Assembly: GCA_016801885.1 (NCBI GenBank)
Contig: JAFBJY010000277.1
Span: 1-64,000 of the forward strand
Length of the DNA: 64,000 bases
Source: Toxotes chatareus
Lineage: Eukaryota; Chordata; Actinopteri; Toxotidae
Direction: 5' to 3'
The notes below the pieces were generated by a model. It did no database searches. It saw only the letters and a program-made list of their open reading frames with translations, and had not been told where the DNA came from. The translations under genes and the position numbers were made by a program. Positions within the stretch are counted from its first letter, which is position 1. Each line of letters opens with the position of its first letter. Shown piece by piece: positions 32,820-42,789 of the stretch.

Positions 32820-33219
32820 CTGTAGGAGACATTACAAACAAGTGAATATAACATTTATTGAACTTTCCTTATATCATTCGATTTTCCATCACTGCGTTTA
32901 TACTCCTCCTGATGCTAATGTTAGCAGTGCTCTCGCACGTCTCCAGGACATTATAAACAAACAGCAAAGAGTTCACTAACTTTTATGACTCAATCAGGAT
33001 TACTGTGTTACCTTTGCCACCGAGAAACAATACACTGGACCCTGTTTATTCAACATAAAGCAAGCATACAGAGCAGTAGCCTTCCACATCTGGGATCATC
33101 AGATCACACATCCTGCTGCTCTTCCTGCATACACCCTGTTCGGAGAGACTGGGCCACGCCAAGTCCATTAAAACCTAGCACTTTCCAACTGGAACATTTT
33201 GAATCAGCCCTGGAGACTA

Positions 33220-34860
33220 TACAGAGACTGTACTTTTTCTATAAAAAGCTGCACAGTTAATGTGACAGTAAACAAGAACATCAAAGTTATCAAACCAAAA
33301 ACCAGGATGACCAAGGAAATGCAGGATCTTGAGGCCGAACACAGCCTTGAAATCTGGGATAAAGTCCTGTATAACAGACAAGAGCAGACCTGAAAAAGAG
33401 GCATCAAGGCTGCAAAGGCAGAATACAGAGGAAAGTGGAGGACTATCTGGCAAATAGCAACTCACAGCTAAGTCTGGCAGGAATACAACACCTCACCAGA
33501 CTACAAGGAGCTACATCTGGGTCAGCAGCACAGACCTCTCACTGGCAGAGGAACTGAACCATTTCTTTGTCACTTTGAAGTTGGAAAACCCCATACAGCC
33601 ACTAAACACTGCAGACCACCCCCAGCCCTCACTCTCAAGGAACATCAAGTTTGCGTGGTTGTAGGGAAGATCCAACCCGAGAAGCATGCGGGCGGATGGA
33701 GACTCGGGAAGGTACTAAAGCCTGTGCCCACCAGCTGGCGGGGTCCTTACCGGATTTTCAACCTCTCTCTGACACAGCAACCATCCCTCCCTGCCTCAAG
33801 TCAGCTACCATCGTTCAGGTTGGAAAAAAAACTCAATACCGGCCTGAATGACTACAGCCAATTGCATTAACATCTGTGGTCATGAAATGCTTGAAAGACT
33901 TGTGCCCCACATTAAAAGGCTCCTCCACTCTCCTTCGACCATCATCAGTTTGCATAACAGGTCAACAGAGGATGCCATCAGCATTGCCCTCCATGCCGTC
34001 CTGTCCCACCTGGAGCAGCCGGGAGCTATGTTAGGACACTCTTTGTTGATTTTAGTTCGCTTTTAACACAAGTCCCACAGATCTGGTAAATAAAGTGCAT
34101 GCCCTGGATTTCCCTTCCTCCAGCTGTGCCTGGATTAGGACTTTAACAGACCGAGCGCAAAAACAAGACTTGGCCCCCTGTTCCTTCACACTCACCTCAG
34201 CACTGGCTCCCCGCAGCTGCGTGTAGCCCTCTCTGACCTGTACACCCCTCACTCCTCAAACACCATCATCAAATTTGCTGCTGACACCACTGTTGTTGGG
34301 GAGGTGAGTCACCTAGAGACATACAGAGACTGGCTAAATGGTGTGACAAATAACTGTTGCTCAACACATGAAAAACCAAGGAGATGGTGAAGGCGTCCGA
34401 AGGAAGAGGACCGACCACCCCTCTCCATAAATGGTGCCCTGGTGGAGGGTGACCTTCTAAGTTCCTGCGACCTACATCTCAGGACCTCTCCTGGTGTACC
34501 CAATGGTAAGGCCCAGCACTTTGACTTGCTGAGCACTCGAAACCTGCTGGTGTCCTTGATCACATGAATCAGGCAGTGTTTATGGCATTACTGATGGTAC
34601 CGGATGTCTGCTGGGACAGAGGATCTGCAGAGGTCATCAGGCACAGAAATCTGGGCTGTCCACTGCATCTTGAGGACATCTCAGCTCTCCTATCTCTCAG
34701 AGCTGAGAGAATCCTCAGAGACCCCTACCATCTCCTGGCTGTTCAGCCTGTTACCCTCAGGAAGCGTCTCCGGAGCATCAAGGCCAGGACAAACGCCTGA
34801 AAACCTTCTTTCCATGGCAATAAAAAGCTTTTAAAAAAATAAAATTTCATTGCCTTTTTT
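33220..34860 (+). mobile_element. LINE fragment (linker, RT, C-terminus) private to unit C
   Basis: It sits inside the intron matched by 21,313-21,869. The order is NKNIKV with a MTKEMQDL linker near 33,260-33,330, a VPTCLKSAT-type RT entry near 33,780-33,830, and EDAISIALHAVLSHLEQPG near 33,970-34,030. The catalytic box reads KFAADTTVVG near 34,268-34,298. A C-terminal RAERILRDP and RSIKARTN lie at 34,690-34,800, then an A/T-rich tail. The first Asp of the F-A-D-D box is Ala here. It belongs to the same broad group as the Rex1-like LINE but is a different subfamily. The 5' part is missing. Confidence 0.8.
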
Positions 34861-35080
34861 AATTTATATTTTTTTTTTTAATTTCAATTTCTGTTTTTAG
34901 ATTATAATTTTTCCTTTTTTTTTTACATTTTATTAAATAATTTTGTCTTAAAAGGTTGACTGGGTGTTTTACTGAAACAACACAAAAACAGACAGCTTTT
35001 TAATTTCGTTTTTTTTTTTTGCAATGAAAATGTTCTATTTTTTTATTTTTTTACATTTAAACATCAATTGTGTTTCCAGA
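34861..35080. other. A/T-rich junction after the LINE
   Basis: It has long T runs. The host intron resumes near 34,990-35,060, where it again matches inverted 21,313-21,400. Confidence 0.5.
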
Positions 35081-35084
35081 CGTG

Positions 35085-35190
35085 GGGAAAGACCTGAAAG
35101 GTTTTTTAGTTCGGGAAAACAAGAAATTGATGGAAGGAAATTTCCTCATCAGGCGTCTTTTTTTCAGCCTCAGCCCCTGGGGGGGGAGTA
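35085..35190 (-). pseudogene. Putative ZNF638-like exon, unit C
   Basis: The inverted counterpart of 21,219-21,312. The minus strand reads CCTGATGAGG... and ends near CTTTCAGGTC. Confidence 0.4.
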
Positions 35191-35377
35191 GGAGGAAATC
35201 TCACTACTTTTTTTTCATACACATCACAACTACAAAACCAAAAGCAAGACACCCCAAAACCAGACTACATGTACTAAGCAATTTTTTCCAGTGATCATGT
35301 ACAGTTTCTAAAATATACAGTATTTTTGAATGATAAAATGGGGATATTTTCTTTTCTCCCCAGACAAAAATGGCGGT

Positions 35378-35446
35378 TTTTTTTTCCCTCCCTGAGTCTT
35401 CCCGCAGGACCTTTTTTGTCCTGAAGCAGGTTTGCTGTAAAAATAA
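35378..35446 (-). pseudogene. Putative basic exon, units C and D
   Basis: On the minus strand, after TTTTTACAG, it reads KPASGQKRSCGKTQG. The D counterpart at 63,296-63,355 follows TTTCACAG and starts KPVRTGK. A splice acceptor shared by two copies supports an exon. Confidence 0.4.
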
Positions 35447-35488
35447 TCATATCTGGTGGGGTTTGAAATGGGCAGGTTGGTAAACAAA

Positions 35489-36270
35489 AACACTACTCAC
35501 AATAAGTTAGGGAAATTTTTTTCAAGTGTTTTTTCCTATTTGGTCTGAATTTTCAGAAAAAAAATAAAAGTTCCTTTGTTACTAATAATAATAAAAGGAA
35601 ACCCCCTTTTCATTAGTTTAATTTTTTAAAAATTTTTCCCAAGAAGCCCGAAACAAAAATTGATTATAGCGGGTTTTACCATTTGCTGCTACAACGACAG
35701 CGTGCCCGCCCTCCTGGCCTCATGATGTTGTTCTGGGCAATGGTTCCCCTTTTCCCAAAAGGCGGCAGTTCTGCCAGGGGGCGGGGGGTGAATCGATCAT
35801 CCAGTCTCTCTTCAGGGGTAGCGTGCTTGGGGTTCAGGTCGGGGGGCATTGCTGGCCATCCCATAAAAACCTCCGCCCCCAAAGTGGAGCTGTGACAATT
35901 CTAGCGATGGGTGGGATTATCATCCATGAACAGGTTGGGGTGCTGGGGGGGTTGGGGGGTGTGGGTTCTAGTGTCTCTGAGGTGGGGCAGGGGCCGTCCA
36001 TCTTAAAAATCTTCTTGCACTGACTGGTACCCCCAGACTCCCACCTTCCCCCAAAAAGCAAACCTGTGTCTGTGTCTTGATGTAAGTCTCTGATGACACC
36101 CCAAAGTTCTGAGCAACATCACTGCCTGCGTTTTCCCAGGTGGCGCTCAAACCCGTCAGGGGCGTCCTGTGTTCATGGCTTTTGAATGATGAACTTGGGC
36201 GCAACACCAGCCTTTTTACCCACAGAATTTTGAAATTGATCCACTTAAAAACTTTCTCCTAGTTTTTGGT
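35489..36270 (-). mobile_element. Tc1-like transposon with internally deleted transposase, unit C
   Basis: On the minus strand the N-terminal helix-turn-helix region reads LTGLSATWENAGSDVAQNFG (36,160-36,090). The C-terminal end reads WPAMPPDLNPKHATPEERLDD (35,860-35,790) and then NNIMRPGGRARCRC. WPAM(S)PDLNP is the signature just before the last catalytic residue of Tc1 transposases; the usual IEH after it is changed to KHA. The middle, with the DDE core, is deleted. The left end ACACTACTCACAATAAGTTAGG (in outline) at 35,489 matches the terminal inverted repeat I recall for this fish Tc1 group. The right end is unclear. D lacks the element. Confidence 0.8.
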
Positions 36271-37250
36271 ATTTTTAAATTGAAAAGGCACACTGTAAAA
36301 AGTGAGACCTTTATGGAAAACACAAAAAAAAATTCATCCCCCCAAAAAATTTTACCCCCCTACCCCAAAAAACCTCTAATAAAACAAACCCCATGTGTAA
36401 CCCCACTGAGTCCCCCATCTATCTTAATACAACAAAACAGAAAAAGCATCCTCTTTTTTAAAAAAATGGACTGATTACTAAAATTTCTTTTTTTTTTGCC
36501 TGTAATTTTCCCGACATAGCAAACCCACACTGACTACCTTTTTTTTCTTGTTTTTTTCCTTCTTTTTAAAACTCTCTGGAACATCAAATCTAAAAGTGAA
36601 ATTTCTTGAAAAAACACATGAACATGAATCTCTTAGCGCCTTCGTCCCCTTCTCTCTTTTCTTCTAAGCCGGCATGGGATCGTTTTTGATCTTGAAAGGC
36701 TAAAGTCAGTAACTTCCTGCTCGAGGCGTGGTTTGGAATGCCTGTCAAAAAAACAGACCATCTGAAAAGCGGCCCAGAGGGGGCGGGGGGCTTTTTCTTT
36801 TCCTTTTTGGGGAGGCCTGGCCACCAACAGCTTTAGTCTTTGTTAGTTTTAGGCTGAAAAAAAGTGTTGACAAGTTGCTGTGGCTGACTTGGTCCAAAAC
36901 AGTGGAATTCTGTGACAAGCTTTACCAAAAAGAAAAACAGCCACTTTAAAAACCCTTGTTATTCTTCTCACCCATTTTGTTCAGTCTTCTTCCCTTGACA
37001 GTTGTGATTTGGACTGCCCTTTGGGGGCCCCAGAGCCGCCTTAGGGAGGGTGGATGTATGGTGTGGGCCTTCCCCCGATCCCGGGGAACCCCCTTGGGAC
37101 AACGAAAAAGGGGAGGAGGGGGGAAAAAAAGCTCCCATCACTCTTTAAAAACCAAACTGGTGATGTAGAAATCTCAGGTAAACAACCGAAAAAGGGGGGG
37201 TTTTTAGCTAACAGACAAACTCTTTTCCCCGTTAGCAGATATTTAAAAAT
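36271..37250. other. Noisy intronic stretch, unit C
   Basis: Positions 36,430-36,600 match 63,820-64,000 in D. A minus-strand frame at 36,720-36,633 is Arg/Lys/Ser-rich and could be an RS-like exon, as ZNF638 has, but this is weak. No other gene was seen. Confidence 0.35.
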
Positions 37251-37251
37251 T

Positions 37252-37598
37252 TTAAGTCAGACCCCAAAGCCTATCTGGAAAAAGCTCACCGTCCTGTATT
37301 CTGTCCTTCCTTTTGGAGGAGGAGGAGGTTGGGTGTGAGTGGGGGTTTGGGAGCCGGAGCTGAAACAGGTTTACACGCCCACTTTTGACCGGGCCTGCTC
37401 TCCCCTGGTCCCTGTGCAGTGGTGGGCGGGAGATGGGAGGGAGCAAGCTTCCGTGTCCCCCTGGGGGATGGGCCCCACCTGTGTTTTTGTGGGGAGGACT
37501 TGGGGTGGGGGGGGAACCGGGAACCCCGGACGGTGGGAGGGAAAGGCCCCCCCAAACCAGGGCCATATGGTCTCTCGTGGTCCATTGGTGCAGACATA
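37252..37598 (-). CDS. znf638: Putative ZNF638-like N-terminal exon, unit C
   Basis: The minus frame starts MSAPMDHERPYGPGLGGPF at 37,597. It continues as a Pro/Gly/Arg/His-rich segment to about 37,290, passing into the overlapping frame (GRVNLFQLRLPNP, SSSKRKDRIQDG) at one or two indels. The composition resembles the Pro/Arg/Gly-rich N-terminus of ZNF638, and the position is upstream of the RRM exons on the same strand. The first ATG is chosen because it opens this composition. There is no counterpart in A or B, and D would have it beyond the window. Confidence 0.4.
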
Positions 37599-37787
37599 AG
37601 CAGTGAAAAAGAGTAAAGTTTTTAAGTGGCGAAAACGGATTTTTTTTGTGGCCTCTCGAAATGTTTTGGAGCAACTGACAGGAGTGATTCCCCCCCAATC
37701 ATCTCACAGCAAAAAACACATTATTGGAAACAGAAAAACAAAGTCCACGCCTTGGAACTTGGTCCTGGGCACACAAACTTTGTTAGT

Positions 37788-37803
37788 GTCTAACATCTGA
37801 CTC
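37788..37803. other. Empty site of the Rex1-like LINE, unit C
   Basis: On the minus strand, AAATACAG...TCAGATGTTAGACACTAAC joins the flanks that surround the LINE in A and B (left AAATACAGGTTTAG, right GTGACATGCTAACAG). The LINE is not present. Confidence 0.6.
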
Positions 37804-37859
37804 AAACCCCCTGTATTTGAAGGTTGAAAATTCATTCTTATAAAAAAAAAGCTGCACTT

Positions 37860-38560
37860 TTAAAAACCTGAAATAAACATGGTTAAATAATATTCAATAA
37901 ATTTAAAAACGGTCATTTACCCCCGAGGCCCTCAAATGACTCCTTATTAGCTCCATTCCATTTATTTTTCCGCCTGCACATCAGTGACATTTTTGACTCC
38001 CCAGCAATTCCCTTTTTCTGGTCGTCTTTCTACTGTTCCTCTGCCAACGTAAATGTTCTGATGTTAACCCTCCAAAAAAACTTTAATAAAGGTTTTTTAT
38101 TGACCTGACACAAGTTGAATGGCACAATTGGTCTTACCCCTTAACAATTTTAAAACTTTGTTGGAAAACCCATCGAAAATTTGTGCTTTCTAATGAAACA
38201 TCAGACTGGCGACATACAGGCAATGAAACAAAGGGAAACATCCAGCTTTTAAAAAGCAACTCGTTGCCAATCACACCCTAAAATTCAACACCAAATCAAA
38301 AAAGAAAAATCTTCTTTTTCCCCCCTGTTTTAAATCGATGGTTTTTTCCGAAAAAATGGATTATTTTAACGACATTTTTTCAAAACTGGTTTCCTCCTCC
38401 CCAAATTTTCCCCCACCACCCCCCCCATCTGTTATCCCTCTTCTCCGGACATCCCTCTTTCCTTCCCGCCTATTCGGGTCAGGGTCCCCTTTCAGGCTCG
38501 CCCCGGCTAAAATCTGCTGGACTCAGTAAAAAATGGGTTTAAAGGGCATTACTGGAAAAT
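37860..38560 (+). mobile_element. Spacer and LINE fragment, inverted, unit C
   Basis: 37,860-38,100 matches inverted 16,100-16,350. 38,100-38,540 matches inverted 14,700-15,310. About 770 bp of the LINE between them are absent. Frames are destroyed. Confidence 0.6.
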
Positions 38561-38699
38561 ATGGAAAATGACCGAAATCTTGATAAAGATAAAAGTTTAA
38601 GTTGTTGAAAAAAAAGGACATTTGAAGGGACATAAAAAATTTATTTGTTCTCTAAAAAGAAGAAAAATTTTCCAACTCATTAAAATAACGAATTTTGAA

Positions 38700-39230
38700 T
38701 TTCACAAAATCTAAACCCCTGTTTTGGAATTAATGAAATTTGGAAAAAGCTAAAACCTGCTAAAAACATTGGGTGAATTCTTGGGATGATTAACTGTTTT
38801 AGACTGAGTTCCCCAAAGTAGTCAATTTGGAGGTTGGGTTGACCCGATGCTTTAGCCACAATGGTTAAAAGAAGAGAGGGAAGAAGAAGGGCTGAAAGAA
38901 AAGCTGTGACATTTCTCCTTGGAAAAGCAAAATATTTACAACCTGTTTGAGAAGAAAAAACAATGGGCTGGCTCAGAAATAAAGGGAAGTGTTGGTTGTG
39001 TTTTGTTGGGGTATCAAGGAAAAAGGGGGGGTAAAATTTTTTTTGGAAAGAAAAGGAAAATGTTTTTGTTTGGTTTTTAAAAGGCAAAAAAAAAACCACA
39101 GGCATTTTTCCTCCCAAATGTTCCCAAAACCAAACGTAGAAATGAGGTCAGGGGAAATCCACACTGTGCTGAGGAATCAGTGTCAGGATCCCCATTGAGG
39201 GGTGGGGCTTGGGGTTAGTCCCGAAAGAAG
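38700..39230. other. Spacer homologous to unit A
   Basis: 38,720-38,960 is the reverse complement of 2,040-2,340 (shared AACTCAGTCT and AGAATTCAC segments). The minus-strand ORF at 38,680-39,117 is the same non-coding spacer made open by errors. 38,990-39,230 is unassigned. Confidence 0.55.
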
Positions 39231-39849
39231 AAAAAGCAACACAAGTACATTTGTTATCCCTTGCCCTCTGGGTTCTTTTTCATAACATTGGGGCAGACTG
39301 AAGCAGGTAATAGAGCAATCCGTTACATTTTTAAAAACCAAACTTTTTTACCCATTTTTTTTTAAAAATTTAGGACACTGAGTTGAATGTTAATCACGAC
39401 CTTAATGCGTTGACTTAGATTTTGACATATTGAACTTTAACAACAGGGGTTAGAGACTGACATGTTGTTGAAAAAACTTGAAAACCCGTAATTCCCGCAC
39501 TTTCTTTTTGCCCTTTTGGTTGATGCTAAACTGCATTTGGGTTTCCTTGTCCTTTTCATTTAAAAAATAAAAGTTGAATGTAATGACTTTCTTTTACTTC
39601 CCTACTGAGCTGACCAGTCCAAACCTGGCCCCCACCCAACTTCAGAAAAGCGCATTTCCCTTTACAAGGGGGATGGTTGTCTGATTTAAAATTTCCTAAA
39701 TAACTTGACAGCCAGTTGCTTCAGTTGAGCTGACATAAAGTGTTTGAGATTGTACAAACCGAAAAACTCAACTTTAAAAATAAATGAAGTTCAGGATTGA
39801 GAGGATCTTTGATTATTGCCCAGAAATCAAACCCCCATTAAAAAACCAG

Positions 39850-40500
39850 GGAATTTGCAGATAGAATTTCAATGGAATGGGGCACCTCACAGTCTGACAA
39901 AAAAAACCTAAAGACGTTAACACTTTAATGGACTTAAAAATTTTGAAAAAAAAACCCGAAGCAGAATATGTTTTTTGGGTTTGGTTGGGGAGTAACCTTT
40001 GCTTTGATGACAACTTTGCCCCTGTTGGCATTGTTCTGGGATGGGTTCCCCGGAATGGTTTCCCAACAGTCTTGAAGGGGTTCCCAGGGTGCTGAGCACT
40101 TGTTGGCTTTTTCCTTATCCTCAAGTGATCCCAAAAATCTGAATTGGGTGGATAAGGGGGACTGTGGGGGCCAGGTGGTCATGCAGCACTCCCTCCCCCT
40201 CCTTCTTGGTGAAATAACCCTCCCACAGCCTGGGTGTTGTTGAAAAACAAATGATGGGCCCCAGCACAAAGCAGATGGGATGGGCGGGGTTCAGAATGTG
40301 GGTTTTTCTGGGTTTAATGTCCGTTTGGGAATAAATGAGCAAAGTTGAGCAAAAAGGGCCCCCCCCATCCACCTCCCCACATAAGAACAGTGGGAAAGGT
40401 GTGTCCCAAAATTTTTACTGGGGCTTAAATAAAGCAGCAATGATGGGCTAAGTGGAAAAACCAAGAAGAAAATGGGGTCCAAAAAGTGAAGGGGGGAAAA
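39850..40500 (-). mobile_element. Second Tc1-like transposase remnant
   Basis: The minus strand carries several broken frames of a Tc1 transposase C-terminus. They are CSAPWEPLQDCWETIPG (40,110-40,060), NNANRGKVVIKAK (40,035-39,995), a YFTKKEGE-like stretch, and the FSTTPRL segment near 40,240. These match the last third of the common fish Tc1 family with the KGYSPTKPKK-like end. The group differs from the one at 35,489-36,270. Terminal repeats were not found. Confidence 0.75.
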
Positions 40501-40739
40501 TTTAAAACTTTTAAAAATGCAGTTAATTTACTGTCAAATAATGAAAAAGTTTTCTATTTTGAAAACTACCTGAGGGGCGACTTCAGTTCCAAATTTTTAC
40601 TTTGGGGCCAAAATGTCAAAAAAAAGGGGAGTGTTTTGTGAAGGGCTTTGAGGGAAATTTTTTTTTGAGGGTTTTTTTGCGGAAGCTCTGCCACAATCTA
40701 AAGGAAAAAAATTTTATAAATTAAAATTTAGATCCCGTG

Positions 40740-40930
40740 TTGGCATAAAAAGAAGGCACTTGGAACTAGTGTTCCCTTGCCTCCCATGAAAGCAGCAAGT
40801 CTATGGCTTGGTGACAATAAGGTGCTTTACAAAACTGGTGGTAATTGAGCATGCACTGGGTGATGAGATGCAGCAGTGGCGTAATCTGATTAACATGAGG
40901 CCCTTGAAGCTGAATTAAGTTTGGGACTGG
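40740..40930. other. Clean island without a gene
   Basis: About 190 bp without homopolymer inflation, in contrast to both flanks. No recognised feature. Confidence 0.4.
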
Positions 40931-41439
40931 TTGGCCCCTTTTCTATATTTAATGATCATTGTAATTGTTCTTTTCCTTTTTTAAAAACGAATCATTCTAT
41001 AATTAAAAAGATGACATGCAACGATGAAAAATATTTTTCCTAAAACTAAAACTTGGCCATAAAAAAATGTAAGAGCTTTAAAAAGGGCCCGACCTCTGTG
41101 AAGGGGGATCTTTTTTTGTGTCTTTCCGGGCTCCGGTTGAAAATCTTGTCTTTTCAAGACATATGGAAGTCCTGCTGTGGGAAGACAACAGCATCTGAAG
41201 GCGTTCTTCATCTCTTTGGGGGCCTTTGGTTTGGACTCCCCTGGATTCATATTTCCCCAAAAAAGGGGAAAAAAAATTGGTTGCTCATTTTGGGGCTTTT
41301 CCACTTCTCGGGGGTTGGGGGTTTTTTTTCTTCTGTGACTTCTAAAAGTTAAAACGGCTGGTCGTTTCTGATGGGTTTCCATTTTGTCGGGCTATTCCTC
41401 CTATTGCATCCCGTGGATGGCCGGGTTTTTTAGGCTGGG

Positions 41440-42780
41440 TGTTTTTTAAAAGTGCAGTTGCAGGGCCCAAAATTTCATCAGTGGGGAAAGCAAAAATGGT
41501 CTCAAAGGTTTGACTTTTCAACCTGGCTGAAATGCCTCTCCAGACTTCAAAACTGCGAAAAGGCAGACGGGGCATTTAACACCAGGGTGGAAACAGCAGG
41601 AGCGGTCGGACCATGTTCTGCCCAAAGGTGTGGATAAAAAAATTGGTTTTTCCCAAAAGAAACCCTGGATGACCAGCCAGGTCATTCCCTCCTCAGAGCC
41701 CGCGGCCGCCTTCAGGTCATAAGCTCTGTGGGGGTGCTGGAGCGACCTGAAAAAAAAACAAAAAAAAAGAGGGCAGACCCCCCCTGTCCCCAACACACAG
41801 AAGGTTGGGGGAGTTAAAGCATCCAAAAATACAGAGGATGTTTTTCAACGGGGGAATATGGCCCTTTTCGAGGAAACTAATGCTTCTTTGCTGGCTTTAA
41901 CTCACATCCCCCATCTGCTCCATCCATCTGGGCAACAGCAAATTCCCGATGCTCTTTTGGGTTACATTCCCCCCCCTCCCCCCATTCCATCACTAAACTG
42001 GACACTCTGCCTCCCCCCCTCCCTGTGCCTGGAAAAGGGGTTTCCCAAACAACCCGCCCCAACTGTGAGACTCCCCCTTCCTCCATTCACACACTGACCC
42101 AGTTCTCCACAGGGCTGTGTGCGGCATCTCCTCTGGGCATCTCCCGGACAGACAACAGCAGCGGTTTAACAAGGCTCAGCAGCAGCTACACTTTGAGGGG
42201 GCCTCAGGAAACAACCTGACTCCATCCTGCTGCTGACCTTCTACTGCATCGTCCATTGAGAGCCTGCTGGCTGCTGCATCACAGTATGGTGCGGCAGCTG
42301 CACCATGGCAGACAGGGAGAGGCTTCAGAGGAGTGGTAAAGGCGGCACGGAAGATCATGGGCTGCCCCTCCCTCCCTGATGGACATTTACACCTCCGCTG
42401 CCTCAGCAGAGCAAAGAGCATTATCAAGGACAGCTCCCACCCTGGCTTTGATCTGTTTGACCTGTTGCCCTCAGGAAGGCTAAGGCACAACAGAACAAGG
42501 ACTAAAGGACTCAGAGACAGTTTTTTCCCAAAAGCCATAACCATACTGAACTCTGACATGCACTGAACCCCAGTTTATTCCCTGACCCCAGACTTCCTTC
42601 TATCCACTCACTGTTGCAATATCTGTATATCTGTGCAATATCCATTAATGTGCAATAACTCCATACCTCCTTGAACTGTCACCTTACCCCTCCCCTCTTC
42701 TTTTTTTCCTTTTATATTCTTTTTCTTTTGATATATTTTTGACATATCTTGCATTAAACTTATTTAATTTAATTTTATTC
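41440..42780 (+). mobile_element. LINE fragment with internal deletion
   Basis: The linker reads (with indels) PWMTSQV then SLLRARG near 41,660-41,720. The RT core is missing between about 41,860 and 42,180. The C-terminus is well preserved: VKAARKIMGCP (42,333-42,365), LSRAKSIIKDSSHPGFDLF (42,400-42,455), LLPSGR, and a terminal SDMH stop near 42,565. The 3' UTR runs to the A/T-rich ATTTTATTCTATTC tail near 42,790. It is similar in type to the LINE at 33,220-34,860. The 42,050-42,780 part is clean. Confidence 0.8.
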
Positions 42781-42789
42781 TATTCTATT

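Noticed and set aside
35968..36207. Host gene exon reading PLTGLSATWENAG
   Set aside because: The motif is the N-terminal region of a Tc1-like transposase, and the matching C-terminal DLNP region lies just downstream.
38680..39117. 145-codon minus-strand ORF suggesting a novel protein
   Set aside because: The homologous sequence at 2,040-2,340 in unit A is not open in that frame. The ORF results from consensus errors in a non-coding spacer.
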